A DNA stretch of 20,975 nt from CAZDHT01 sp964505325. GTDB taxonomy: Bacteria; Planctomycetota; PUPC01. Shown in pieces: positions 13,971-20,975 of this stretch. Made by a program: the position numbers and the translations under genes. The stretch covers positions 1-20,975 of the forward strand of contig CAZDHT010000066.1 of NCBI GenBank assembly GCA_964505325.1, read 5' to 3'. Below the pieces are notes generated by a model, which made no database searches, was not told the origin of the DNA, and worked only from the letters and a program-made list of their open reading frames with translations. Each line of letters starts with the position of its first letter. Within the stretch, counting starts at the first letter, position 1.

Positions 13971-16900
13971 GTGAACGAGAGGTCGAAGCCGACCATCCGG
14001 AAGAAGATCGACCACATTGAGGGCTTGGTCTATTCGGATACGGTGCCGATCAAGGACCTCGCCATCTGGGAGACCAAGGAACACGTCACGCCCCAGGAAG
14101 CGTCGAAGCAGACGTTCAAGCCGTACGCCCTGGGCAGCGAATGGGGCGGGCCGTGGGCCAGCGCGTGGTTCCGCGCACGGTTCGCGTTGCCGGCGTCATT
14201 GGCCGGCAGGAACGTTGTCGCCCGCATCACCACCGGCGGCGAGGCGGTGGCCTTCATCCGCCACACGCCTGTGGTCGGCCTGAATCGACACCGGGACGAG
14301 GTTCCGCTGCCGAAGAATGCGCGGCCAGGCCGCCGATTTGAGATCCTTGTTGAGGCCGGCGCCAACGATGCGTTCGGCGGATTGGTGGCGCTCCCCCGGG
14401 CCACGAGGGCCGAGATCGCCGCGGTCCGCGAAGAAGTAAGGCAACTGTGCTACGACCTCCGGTTCCTGTTTGACGCGATGGAAAACCTGGACGGGTCGAG
14501 CGCCCGGTCCGCCGAGATTCTGCACCTGCTGGAGGAAGTGGCGGGCTCCTTCGATTTCGACGCGCCGGATCCGGACAAGGAGGCCGCCCGGGCGCGGCGG
14601 ATCCTCCGGCCGCTGTTCGCGCGGCAGGCGAACGCGTCGTCGACGGAGGCGACGCTTTCCGGTCACGCACACATCGACGTGGCGTGGAAGTGGCCGCTCG
14701 CCGAAACGACGCGGAAGTGCGCCCGGACGTTCTCCAGCGTCATCGCGTACATGGACCGGTTCCCCGAGTTCCGCTTCACGCAGACCCAGGCCTACCTGTA
14801 CGAGGTGACCCGGCGGCGATACCCGAAGCTTTACCGGCGCATCTGCGACGCGATCAAAGCCCGCAAGTGGGAAGTCTCGACCGGGATGTACGTCGAAGCC
14901 GACTGCAACGTCACCTCCGGCGAGTCGCTCGTGCGGCAGGTGATGTTCGGCAAGCGGTTCGCCCGCGAAGAGTTCGGCGCGGATGTGGACGTCCTCGTGC
15001 TGCCCGACGTGTTCGGCTACAGCGCGCAACTGCCGCAGATCCTGAGAAGGGCGGGCGTCGAGTTCTTCACCACGCAGAAGTTGAGCTGGAACGAGACCAA
15101 CAAGTTTCCGTTCAACTCGTTCACGTGGGAGGGTATCGACGGGAGCGAAGTGCTGGTCCACTTCCTGCCCGGACACGACTACAATTCGAATGCTTCCCCA
15201 GGCCACCTGATCCAGACGGAACAACGGCACGCGGAGAAGGGGCACAGCAAGCCGATGCTGTATCAGTATGGCTACGGAGACGGCGGCGGCGGCCCGACGC
15301 CGCAGATGATCGAGTTCGGCCGCCGCGCGAGGAACTTCGAAGGGCTGCCGCGCTGCCGGCCGGGGTTCATACGCGATTTCTTCCACACCCTCCGGCGCGA
15401 CTCGAAGGACCTGCCGCGATGGGTCGGCGAGCTGTACCTCGAGTTCCACCGCGGCACATACACCACGCAGGCGAAAACCAAGCTCCTGAACCGCCGGTGC
15501 GAGCTGGCCCTGCGAGAGGCGGAGCTCTTCGGTGCCATCGCGATGGCCGTCGGCGGGAAGTATGACCGGAAAAGAATCACCGAGTGCTGGAAGCTGGTGC
15601 TGCTGAATCAGTTTCACGACGTTCTGCCGGGCTCATCGATCCGGGAGGTGTATGAGCTTTCCGAGGTGCAGCAGGCCGAGGCGCTGTTCTCCAGTACGGA
15701 GCTGGCGCGGAAATCCGCCCGCGCCATCGCGCGGCACATTGACACGCGCGGCGAGGGCGCGCCGGTGGTCGTCTGGAACCCGCTGTCGTGGGCAAGGACG
15801 GGGCTGGTGCAGGTGGCGCGCCCCGAGGGGCTGCGCAGCGCGGGGGTGGTCGACTCGGAGGGAGAAGCGGTGCCGTCGCAGCGCGTCCCCGGCGGGCAGG
15901 TCCTGTTCCTGGCATCTGGCGTGCCGGCGATGGGATACCGGGTGTACCGTTTCGCCCCGGACACGAAGCCGCCGCAGGTCACCGGCCTCAAGGTCAGCGA
16001 AAAGGTGATCGAAAACCGGCTCTTACGGGTCCGGCTGAACGGGAACGGCGAGCTGACATCGCTGTACGACAAGCTCGAGCGCCGAGAGGTGCTGCGGGGA
16101 GGGGTTGGAAACGAGCTCCAGCTCTATCACGACCGGCCCCATTCGAATGATGCATGGGAGATCGACTACTACACCCGGGACCAGCGCCTCCGGCTGCCCG
16201 ACGCGGCGTCGGTCAGGGTGGTCGAACGCGGGCCGGCGAGGGCCGCCGTCGAGGTGCGGCGCACGTTCGGCAAGTCCACGTTGCGGCAGCGGATTGTGAT
16301 ACAGGCGGACGAGCCGCGGGTCAGCTTCGAGACCGAAGTCGACTGGCACGAAACGCACAAGCTGCTCAAGGTCGCGTTCCCGGTGGACGTGCGGTCGCCG
16401 GAGGCCACGTACGAGGTGCAGTTCGGCAGCCTGCGCCGCCCGACCCACATGAACACGAGCTGGGATGCGGCGAAGTTCGAAGTCTGCGCCCAGAAGTGGG
16501 CCGACCTGTCCGACGCGTCGTACGGAGTCAGCCTGCTGAACGACTGCAAGTATGGCTATGACGTGCATGGGAACACCATGCGCCTGACGCTGCTGCGGGC
16601 GCCGAAGGAGCCGGACCGGATGGCGGACATGGGACGCCACGTGTTCGCCTACTCGGTGATGCCGCACCCCGGCGGCCACGCGGACGCGGGAACCGTCAGG
16701 AAAGGCTACGAGTTCAACGTCCCGCTCCGGCACACGGTCGTCACCGCCAGGAAGGGAACGCTGCCCGCGTCGTATTCGTTCCTCCAAGTGGATTCGCCCG
16801 CGGTCGTGCTCGACACTGTCAAGAAGGCCGAGGCCGACGACTCGATCATCCTGCGGCTGTACGAGGCCCACGGCGGGCGCGCCCGCGCCAGGCTGGTGAC

Positions 16901-17054
16901 GCCGCTGCCCGTCCGCTCGGTGGCCGAGTGCGACACCCTCGAACGGAAAACCGTCGGCAGGCCGGTGAGGCCGCGGAACGGCACGGTCGAGCTGACGTTC
17001 GCACCGTTCGAGATCAAGACCCTGAAGCTGAAGCTCGGCCGAGGTCGCCGGTGA
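13971..17054 (+). CDS. Alpha-mannosidase, glycoside hydrolase family 38
   Basis: 1027 residues, usual for bacterial GH38, a retaining Zn-dependent family cleaving alpha-mannosides. The GTG start has AAAGGAG 5 bases upstream. An N-terminal beta-sandwich (about 50-190) precedes the catalytic (beta/alpha)7 domain beginning 'SGHAHIDVAWKWPLAET', which gives zinc ligands His234 and Asp236. The nucleophile Asp346 is in 'LPDVFGYSAQLPQI', and the late zinc ligand His549 is in 'NQFHDVLPGSSI'. A C-terminal beta-rich half (about 600-1027) carries typical 'VVWNPLSW' and 'LLRVRLNGNGELTSLYD' segments. No signal peptide is visible, so it is probably cytoplasmic and acts on imported oligosaccharides. The stop overlaps the next gene's GTG by 4 bases. 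Substrate linkage cannot be predicted. Confidence 0.93.
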   Translation: MNERSKPTIRKKIDHIEGLVYSDTVPIKDLAIWETKEHVTPQEASKQTFKPYALGSEWGGPWASAWFRARFALPASLAGRNVVARITTGGEAVAFIRHTPVVGLNRHRDEVPLPKNARPGRRFEILVEAGANDAFGGLVALPRATRAEIAAVREEVRQLCYDLRFLFDAMENLDGSSARSAEILHLLEEVAGSFDFDAPDPDKEAARARRILRPLFARQANASSTEATLSGHAHIDVAWKWPLAETTRKCARTFSSVIAYMDRFPEFRFTQTQAYLYEVTRRRYPKLYRRICDAIKARKWEVSTGMYVEADCNVTSGESLVRQVMFGKRFAREEFGADVDVLVLPDVFGYSAQLPQILRRAGVEFFTTQKLSWNETNKFPFNSFTWEGIDGSEVLVHFLPGHDYNSNASPGHLIQTEQRHAEKGHSKPMLYQYGYGDGGGGPTPQMIEFGRRARNFEGLPRCRPGFIRDFFHTLRRDSKDLPRWVGELYLEFHRGTYTTQAKTKLLNRRCELALREAELFGAIAMAVGGKYDRKRITECWKLVLLNQFHDVLPGSSIREVYELSEVQQAEALFSSTELARKSARAIARHIDTRGEGAPVVVWNPLSWARTGLVQVARPEGLRSAGVVDSEGEAVPSQRVPGGQVLFLASGVPAMGYRVYRFAPDTKPPQVTGLKVSEKVIENRLLRVRLNGNGELTSLYDKLERREVLRGGVGNELQLYHDRPHSNDAWEIDYYTRDQRLRLPDAASVRVVERGPARAAVEVRRTFGKSTLRQRIVIQADEPRVSFETEVDWHETHKLLKVAFPVDVRSPEATYEVQFGSLRRPTHMNTSWDAAKFEVCAQKWADLSDASYGVSLLNDCKYGYDVHGNTMRLTLLRAPKEPDRMADMGRHVFAYSVMPHPGGHADAGTVRKGYEFNVPLRHTVVTARKGTLPASYSFLQVDSPAVVLDTVKKAEADDSIILRLYEAHGGRARARLVTPLPVRSVAECDTLERKTVGRPVRPRNGTVELTFAPFEIKTLKLKLGRGRR

Positions 17055-17953
17055 CAACCTACGCGCTCATCTCGGACATTCACGGCAACATCGACGCCCT
17101 CGACACGGTCGTCAAGAGCATCCAGTCCGGCCCCGCCATCGACGAGATCATCTGCCTCGGCGACATCATCGGGTACTGCCCGGGGGTGAACGAAGTGATC
17201 GATCTCCTCGCGTCTTTGGAGAAGCAGTATCCCGTTCGATACAACCTGGGCAGCCACGATGGCGCGGCGCTGGGGGAGTATCAGTTCGTGGATCTGGCCA
17301 GCGACGCGGACTCAGAGGCGTTGCGGGCGGCGGGTCTTGAGGACGCGCAAGCGGTTGTGGACGAGTACCTCAACACGGAACAGCGCCGGTTCATCCCCGT
17401 CCGGCCCGACGCCCGGAACGCAATGAATTGGACCCTCGAGCACATGTCGGCGGAAGCAAAGGATTTCCTCAGAGAGCGCCTCCAGCCTCGGATCGAGCTG
17501 GAGCCCGGGGTGATCAGCGTGCACGGCTCGCCGCGCGATCCGGTGTGCGAGTATGTCAGAAACGTGCGGTTCGCCCAGAAGTGTTTCGAGTCCAACGCGA
17601 TGGCCGGCATCTGGCTGTGTTTTGTCGGGCACACGCATCTGCCGGTGGTGTGGCGGGTGAGCCGCTCGGACATCGTGGAGATCGCGGGCGGCCGCGTGTG
17701 CATGCTCCCACCGACGGCGAACTTCTCGGAACGGATCGCGTTCGAGCGGACCACCCACCGCTACATCGCGAACGTCGGCTCGGTCGGCCAACCCCGCGAC
17801 CGCGACCCCCGCGCGTGCTACGCGCGATTCTCGTCCGGGGAGTACGTTCTCGAGCACGTGCGGGTCGAGTATGACATCGATGCCGCCGCGGCGCGCCTGA
17901 GGAAGGCTGGTTTTTCCGAGCGCCTCGCCGAGCGGCTCTACGAAGGGAGGTAG
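17051..17953 (+). CDS. Calcineurin-like metallophosphoesterase (YfcE/MJ0936-type)
   Basis: 300 residues from a GTG overlapping the GH38 stop (GTGA), so translation is probably coupled. The fold motifs are clear: 'ALISDIHGNIDAL' (D-x-H), 'CLGDIIGYCPG' (GD-x-x-G), 'VHGSPRDPV' and 'GHTHLPVVW', then 'ANVGSVGQPRDRDP' typical of small cytoplasmic phosphodiesterases. The usual GNHD motif reads Gly67-Ser68-His69-Asp70, so the metal-bridging Asn is Ser. This may lower or change activity. The physiological substrate is unknown. It ends the rightward operon, 9 bases from the convergent MFS gene. Confidence 0.88.
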   Translation: MTTYALISDIHGNIDALDTVVKSIQSGPAIDEIICLGDIIGYCPGVNEVIDLLASLEKQYPVRYNLGSHDGAALGEYQFVDLASDADSEALRAAGLEDAQAVVDEYLNTEQRRFIPVRPDARNAMNWTLEHMSAEAKDFLRERLQPRIELEPGVISVHGSPRDPVCEYVRNVRFAQKCFESNAMAGIWLCFVGHTHLPVVWRVSRSDIVEIAGGRVCMLPPTANFSERIAFERTTHRYIANVGSVGQPRDRDPRACYARFSSGEYVLEHVRVEYDIDAAAARLRKAGFSERLAERLYEGR

Positions 17954-17962
17954 CGGCGGCGG

Positions 17963-19831
17963 TCAGTGGTCCGCGGCCCGGCCGCCCGGTCCGTGTTGAT
18001 CTTCGGGCTCGCGGACGATCTGCAGCAGCGCGTAAATCGCCAAAAGGACGGTCTCCTCGCGCGGGTGGGGGCCTTCGCCCAGGGAGCGGGCGAGGGCGTC
18101 GATGACGGACAGCGCAGAGTCGGCCATCGGCGAGTGCCATTCGTCCGCCGTCTGATGGGCGAGCCGGCGCACGGTCCTGAGGCACCCCGCGAGATCCCCC
18201 TCGGCGAAGAGACGCTTGATACGGGTCGCCGCGCCTTTGGCGCGTGCCGGGGTGCGGTGCACGGCGGCGGACTCGGCGATCTCGCCGGTCATCTGCTCGA
18301 TGCCCTTCGCCCGGGTGGCGCGGATTTTGCCGATGATCCGGAGGAACTCTTCCTCCGCGTCGATCCGGTCCTTGAGCACCGTCGCCAGAGCGTCTTCCAG
18401 GCGCACTTCCCTGGGCGCGGGTATCAGTTGTTTCATGGAGTCCACGTGTTCGGCGCGCTGCGTGTCGGAGATCGGGCGCTCCACTGACAGGAGCGTCGGG
18501 AAGATGCGGAGCGGCCGGGTTCTGAGGATGCGGGCGATGCGCGGCATGGCGGCCTCGGCTTTCGCATCGGGGATTCTGCGGTAGGACACCCGGATGGCGA
18601 CGAACCTGGAAATCCCGAACAATCCGATCAGCACGTGCACCGCCGTGAGCTTTGTCCCGAACAGGTAGACGTCGCTCGTGGGGTTTGCATGGATGAAGAT
18701 CCACCGGCCGCACAGGATCCCAAGCGCCATGGCCATGGACACGATGACGGTCACCTGTGCGAAGTACATCGAACGGTGCTTGTCCGGCGCCGTGTTCATG
18801 GTCAGCGTGGTGTGGGCCAACATGATGCCCGCGTCCACGAAACCGAAGTACATTCGCGCAAGGATCAGGAGGGCGAACAACACGGCGAAGTTGTCCTGCC
18901 GAAGGAACCACCAGTACAGGATTCCGAACCCGCTCATTGTGCCGCCGACCATGCAGATGGTCCGATAGCCGACGCGGTCTCCGATCTTCCGCCACACCCG
19001 GAACGACAACCCCTGGCAGACCATAAAGGTCGCGGTCAGCGTGCACACTTCCGTAGCGGTGAGCTTCAATTCCTCGATCAGGTACATGAAAGCGAACGGG
19101 CCGACCAGGCTGCTCCCAAACACGAACATCAAGCGGTAGAGCATCAGGTTACGGAACCCCCGGTGCCGCCAAGGCGCCGCCAGGAGCGGCAGGAGGCGGA
19201 GCTCCTCTTTGCGTTCCGGCATCGGCCGGTCGGCCACACGGGTGTGGATCAGCAGGTCGAGCTCGCCGATGAGGAACGCGAAGCCGAAGATGACCACGTA
19301 GCCCCATCGATTCCCAGGCGTGAAGTAGTCGATCAGCCATCCGGCGCCAAGAAGCACGACGATGTTGGCCGCCGTGCTCAGCGCGAGGCGGAGGGACCAG
19401 AATTGCCCGCGGTGCTCCTTGGGCACAATGTCGGCCACCCACGACAGCCACGAGCTGGCGCCCAGCGCCGAGATGCTCGAGTGTGCGATCAGCGCCGCCG
19501 CCAGGCAGTAGAGCCGGATATTGTGGCTGGAGTCGCCGGTGACGAAGGGGAGCAGGCTGATGGCCGGGACCGCCAGTCGGGCCACGGCAAAGCAGCCCAG
19601 GCTCAGAAGCTTTCGGCGCTGCAGGTGTTCGGTCAGGTACGCCGAGACCACGTGGAAGACGGCGGTCAAAGGGATAACGCCGGCGACCAGCGCCCAGGTC
19701 TCCTTGGGGATGTTGAGACATTGCGTGATGAAGAAGAGGAGAATCTCGCCGAAGGCCAGCCGGGCGTAAACCGAGCCCATGACGCCGGCCGTGTTGATCA
19801 GCCGGATGTCCCTTTTGACCGAGCCGTCCAT
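17963..19831 (-). CDS. MFS-type transporter with about 205-residue cytoplasmic C-terminal extension
   Basis: 622 residues from the ATG at 19831; upstream in-frame sequence is not membrane-like. Residues about 20-417 hold roughly twelve hydrophobic segments ('LAFGEILLFFITQCL', 'GWLIDYFTPGNRWGYVVIF', 'VLFALLILARMYFGFVDAG') and the MFS-like loop 'DIVPKEHRGQFWS', with a second 'NTAPDKHRSMYFAQ' in the second half. From about 418 a hydrophilic, charged, probably helical tail runs to the end ('EDALATVLKDRIDAEEEFL', 'IKRLFAEGDLAGCLRTVRRL'). I do not recognise that tail. The substrate is unknown; the neighbouring mannosidase and sugar isomerase make a sugar or oligosaccharide possible, but that is inference from context. 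Confidence 0.82.
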   Translation of the reverse strand: MDGSVKRDIRLINTAGVMGSVYARLAFGEILLFFITQCLNIPKETWALVAGVIPLTAVFHVVSAYLTEHLQRRKLLSLGCFAVARLAVPAISLLPFVTGDSSHNIRLYCLAAALIAHSSISALGASSWLSWVADIVPKEHRGQFWSLRLALSTAANIVVLLGAGWLIDYFTPGNRWGYVVIFGFAFLIGELDLLIHTRVADRPMPERKEELRLLPLLAAPWRHRGFRNLMLYRLMFVFGSSLVGPFAFMYLIEELKLTATEVCTLTATFMVCQGLSFRVWRKIGDRVGYRTICMVGGTMSGFGILYWWFLRQDNFAVLFALLILARMYFGFVDAGIMLAHTTLTMNTAPDKHRSMYFAQVTVIVSMAMALGILCGRWIFIHANPTSDVYLFGTKLTAVHVLIGLFGISRFVAIRVSYRRIPDAKAEAAMPRIARILRTRPLRIFPTLLSVERPISDTQRAEHVDSMKQLIPAPREVRLEDALATVLKDRIDAEEEFLRIIGKIRATRAKGIEQMTGEIAESAAVHRTPARAKGAATRIKRLFAEGDLAGCLRTVRRLAHQTADEWHSPMADSALSVIDALARSLGEGPHPREETVLLAIYALLQIVREPEDQHGPGGRAADH

Positions 19832-19990
19832 CAGGGGCTCGCCGGCGAGGGCGAGTCCTGTGCGAGTCGCGCGAGAATGTACCCTAAGCCCAGCAGACCA
19901 CAGCAGAACAGCATTGTCAACTTTTTTTGAGAATGGTGGCAAAAAAGGTGGCCGCAAGGGGGTTTGCATGCCCGGAGAGACGGAAGTACA
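19832..19990. other. Divergent intergenic region between the MFS gene and the ribokinase remnant
   Basis: Contains a perfect TTGACA on the minus strand (19920-19915), but no acceptable -10 at 16-18 bases, and an AT-rich dyad (about 19921-19947: T7, then A6). No gene or firm promoter can be called. Confidence 0.4.
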
Positions 19991-20143
19991 ATGACCGGTG
20001 CTGTGGCGGACAAGGGAAGTCTTTTAGTGCAGAAGGTACTGGTCGTTGGCAGCTATCACGCGGGTCTCACCGTGGTCGGGCCAAACATCCCGCGCCGCGG
20101 CGAGACAGTCAGCAGGAGCCTATATGGAAGCCGGCCCCGCTAG
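19991..20143 (+). pseudogene. Ribokinase/PfkB-family remnant, first 50 codons only
   Basis: The ATG at 19991 (GGAAG 4 bases upstream) opens a 50-codon frame that ends at a TAG at 20141-20143. Residues 'KVLVVGSYHAGLTVVGPNIP' followed by 'RRGETV' match the first strand, Gly-Ser turn and PxxGET segment that start ribokinase-type sugar kinases. In intact proteins, sequence continues for another 250 residues with the sugar- and ATP-binding sites. Here similarity ends after GETVS, and non-coding DNA leads to the isomerase gene. The enzyme cannot be active; this is a deletion remnant or assembly artefact. Confidence 0.6.
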
Positions 20144-20211
20144 GAACGAACACCGGTAAGTTCCGGTTGCTTCGGCACAAGAGGGCCACACAGAAACAGG
20201 AGGACACGTTG

Positions 20212-20975
20212 ATGAAACTGGCGTTTACGACGTTGGGATGTCCGGAGTGGAGCTTGGAAAAGATCGCTGAGTTCGCCGGGGCGAACGGGTTCGAGGGGGT
20301 CGAGCTGCGCACCAGCCCCGACGGCAACCACCTGCATGACGAGGCGCCGGTCGAGGAGGCCGTCCGCATCGGCGAGCTGTTCCGCAGCAAGGGGACACGG
20401 CCCTTCTCGCTGATGGCGTACACGCGGTTCAGCGCGACCGACGAGGCGGAGCTGGCGGCGAACCGCGACAAGCTGCTCCACGTGCTCGATCTCGCGGTGG
20501 CCGCGGGCGCCGACTTCGTCCGCACGTTCGCCGGGCAGTTCGGTGAGAACAAGACGCGCGACCAGGCCATCGCCGACGCGGCGGAGTACATCGCGCCGTG
20601 CGCCGCCAAGGCGCGCGAGATCGGTGTCCGGCTCGGCGTCGAGACCCACGACGACTGGTGCGACGCGTCGAACATCCGCGCCCTCCAGGAGAAGGTTGGC
20701 GGCGGGCTGGGCGCGGTCTGGGACTTCGTCAACGCCGTCGGCTCCACCGGCAAGTCCGCGCAGGAGCAGTTCGACGACCTCGGCGACACCATTCTCTACT
20801 GCCACGTCAAGGACATGGCGAAGGGCGAGGACGGGGTGCGGCATTACGTCCCCGTCGGCACCGGCGAGATGCCCGTCCGCGAGGTCGTCGAGATTCTCAA
20901 AGCGAACGCACTGGACCTCTTCCTCTCATTCGAGCACGAGAAGAAATGGCATCCCGAGCTGCCCGAGCCGGAGGA
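20212..20975 (+). CDS. Sugar phosphate isomerase/epimerase, xylose-isomerase-like TIM barrel (3' end off window)
   Basis: The ATG at 20212 has a strong AGGAGG 8 bases upstream. 254 codons are visible and the gene continues past the right edge. The sequence is a xylose isomerase-like TIM barrel (AP endonuclease 2 superfamily). The likely metal-binding set is Glu144 ('GVETHDDW'), Asp171 ('AVWDFVNAV'), His198 ('YCHVKDM') and Glu241 ('SFEHEKKWHPEL'). The short 'MKLAFTTLGCPEW' opening is typical and there is no signal peptide, so it is cytoplasmic. Family members isomerise or epimerise sugars, inositols or keto-sugars; the substrate here cannot be told. The adjacent ribokinase remnant suggests a former sugar-catabolic cluster. 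Confidence 0.85.
   Translation, partial: MKLAFTTLGCPEWSLEKIAEFAGANGFEGVELRTSPDGNHLHDEAPVEEAVRIGELFRSKGTRPFSLMAYTRFSATDEAELAANRDKLLHVLDLAVAAGADFVRTFAGQFGENKTRDQAIADAAEYIAPCAAKAREIGVRLGVETHDDWCDASNIRALQEKVGGGLGAVWDFVNAVGSTGKSAQEQFDDLGDTILYCHVKDMAKGEDGVRHYVPVGTGEMPVREVVEILKANALDLFLSFEHEKKWHPELPEPE

Noticed and set aside
14196..15617. 473-codon minus-strand open frame inside the GH38 gene
   Set aside because: Antisense to the catalytic domain of the mannosidase; no independent signals.
18635..19930. 431-codon plus-strand open frame opposite the MFS gene
   Set aside because: Charged, His/Gln/Glu-rich antisense of membrane helices; no start signal.
19913..19950. T7...A6 dyad as a terminator
   Set aside because: AT-only stem with a large loop lying between divergent starts, so there is no transcript to terminate.

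Overview
The window is GC-rich chromosomal DNA from a bacterium that looks like a member of Planctomycetota or a related PVC lineage. That placement is an inference from gene content: a tandem sulfatase-modifying-factor (FGE-type) lipoprotein, a papain-like lipoprotein, a beta-propeller protein, a DUF4091-type fragment, a GH38 alpha-mannosidase and a TIM-barrel sugar isomerase. No rRNA or other taxonomic marker is present.

Layout. Positions 1-7600 are an accessory-looking and damaged stretch. On the minus strand lie a papain-like lipoprotein gene, a beta-propeller gene that starts inside its out-of-frame tail, and the first 19 codons of a secreted protein. Next come the 3' part of a glycoside-hydrolase-like gene, abutting the catalytic half of a tyrosine recombinase; a short remnant resembling a phosphate-binding protein; and a lipoprotein with two tandem FGE-type domains. 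Upstream of that last gene is a non-coding stretch with two blocks of direct repeats phased at exactly 10 bp, which runs into the 3' end of a tRNA-Arg(UCG) gene.

Positions 7684-17953 are compact core DNA. A divergent promoter region (10613-10773) drives pyrK-pyrD-apbE leftward and priA-pyrF-GH38-metallophosphoesterase rightward. Gene spacing is tight, with 4-bp and 14-bp overlaps in places. PyrK/PyrD oxidise dihydroorotate to orotate and PyrF decarboxylates OMP to UMP, so two pyrimidine steps flank the same promoter region. PriA restarts stalled replication forks.

Positions 17963-20975 hold a convergent MFS transporter with a long C-terminal extension, a 50-codon ribokinase remnant, and a sugar phosphate isomerase/epimerase that runs off the right edge.

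The most notable signals are the 10-bp-phased NTGTC repeats touching the tRNA-Arg 3' end, with a recombinase catalytic domain 2.8 kb away (a possible remnant of an integration site), and four places where partial genes are joined. The joins could be real deletions and rearrangements or assembly errors; sequence alone cannot decide.
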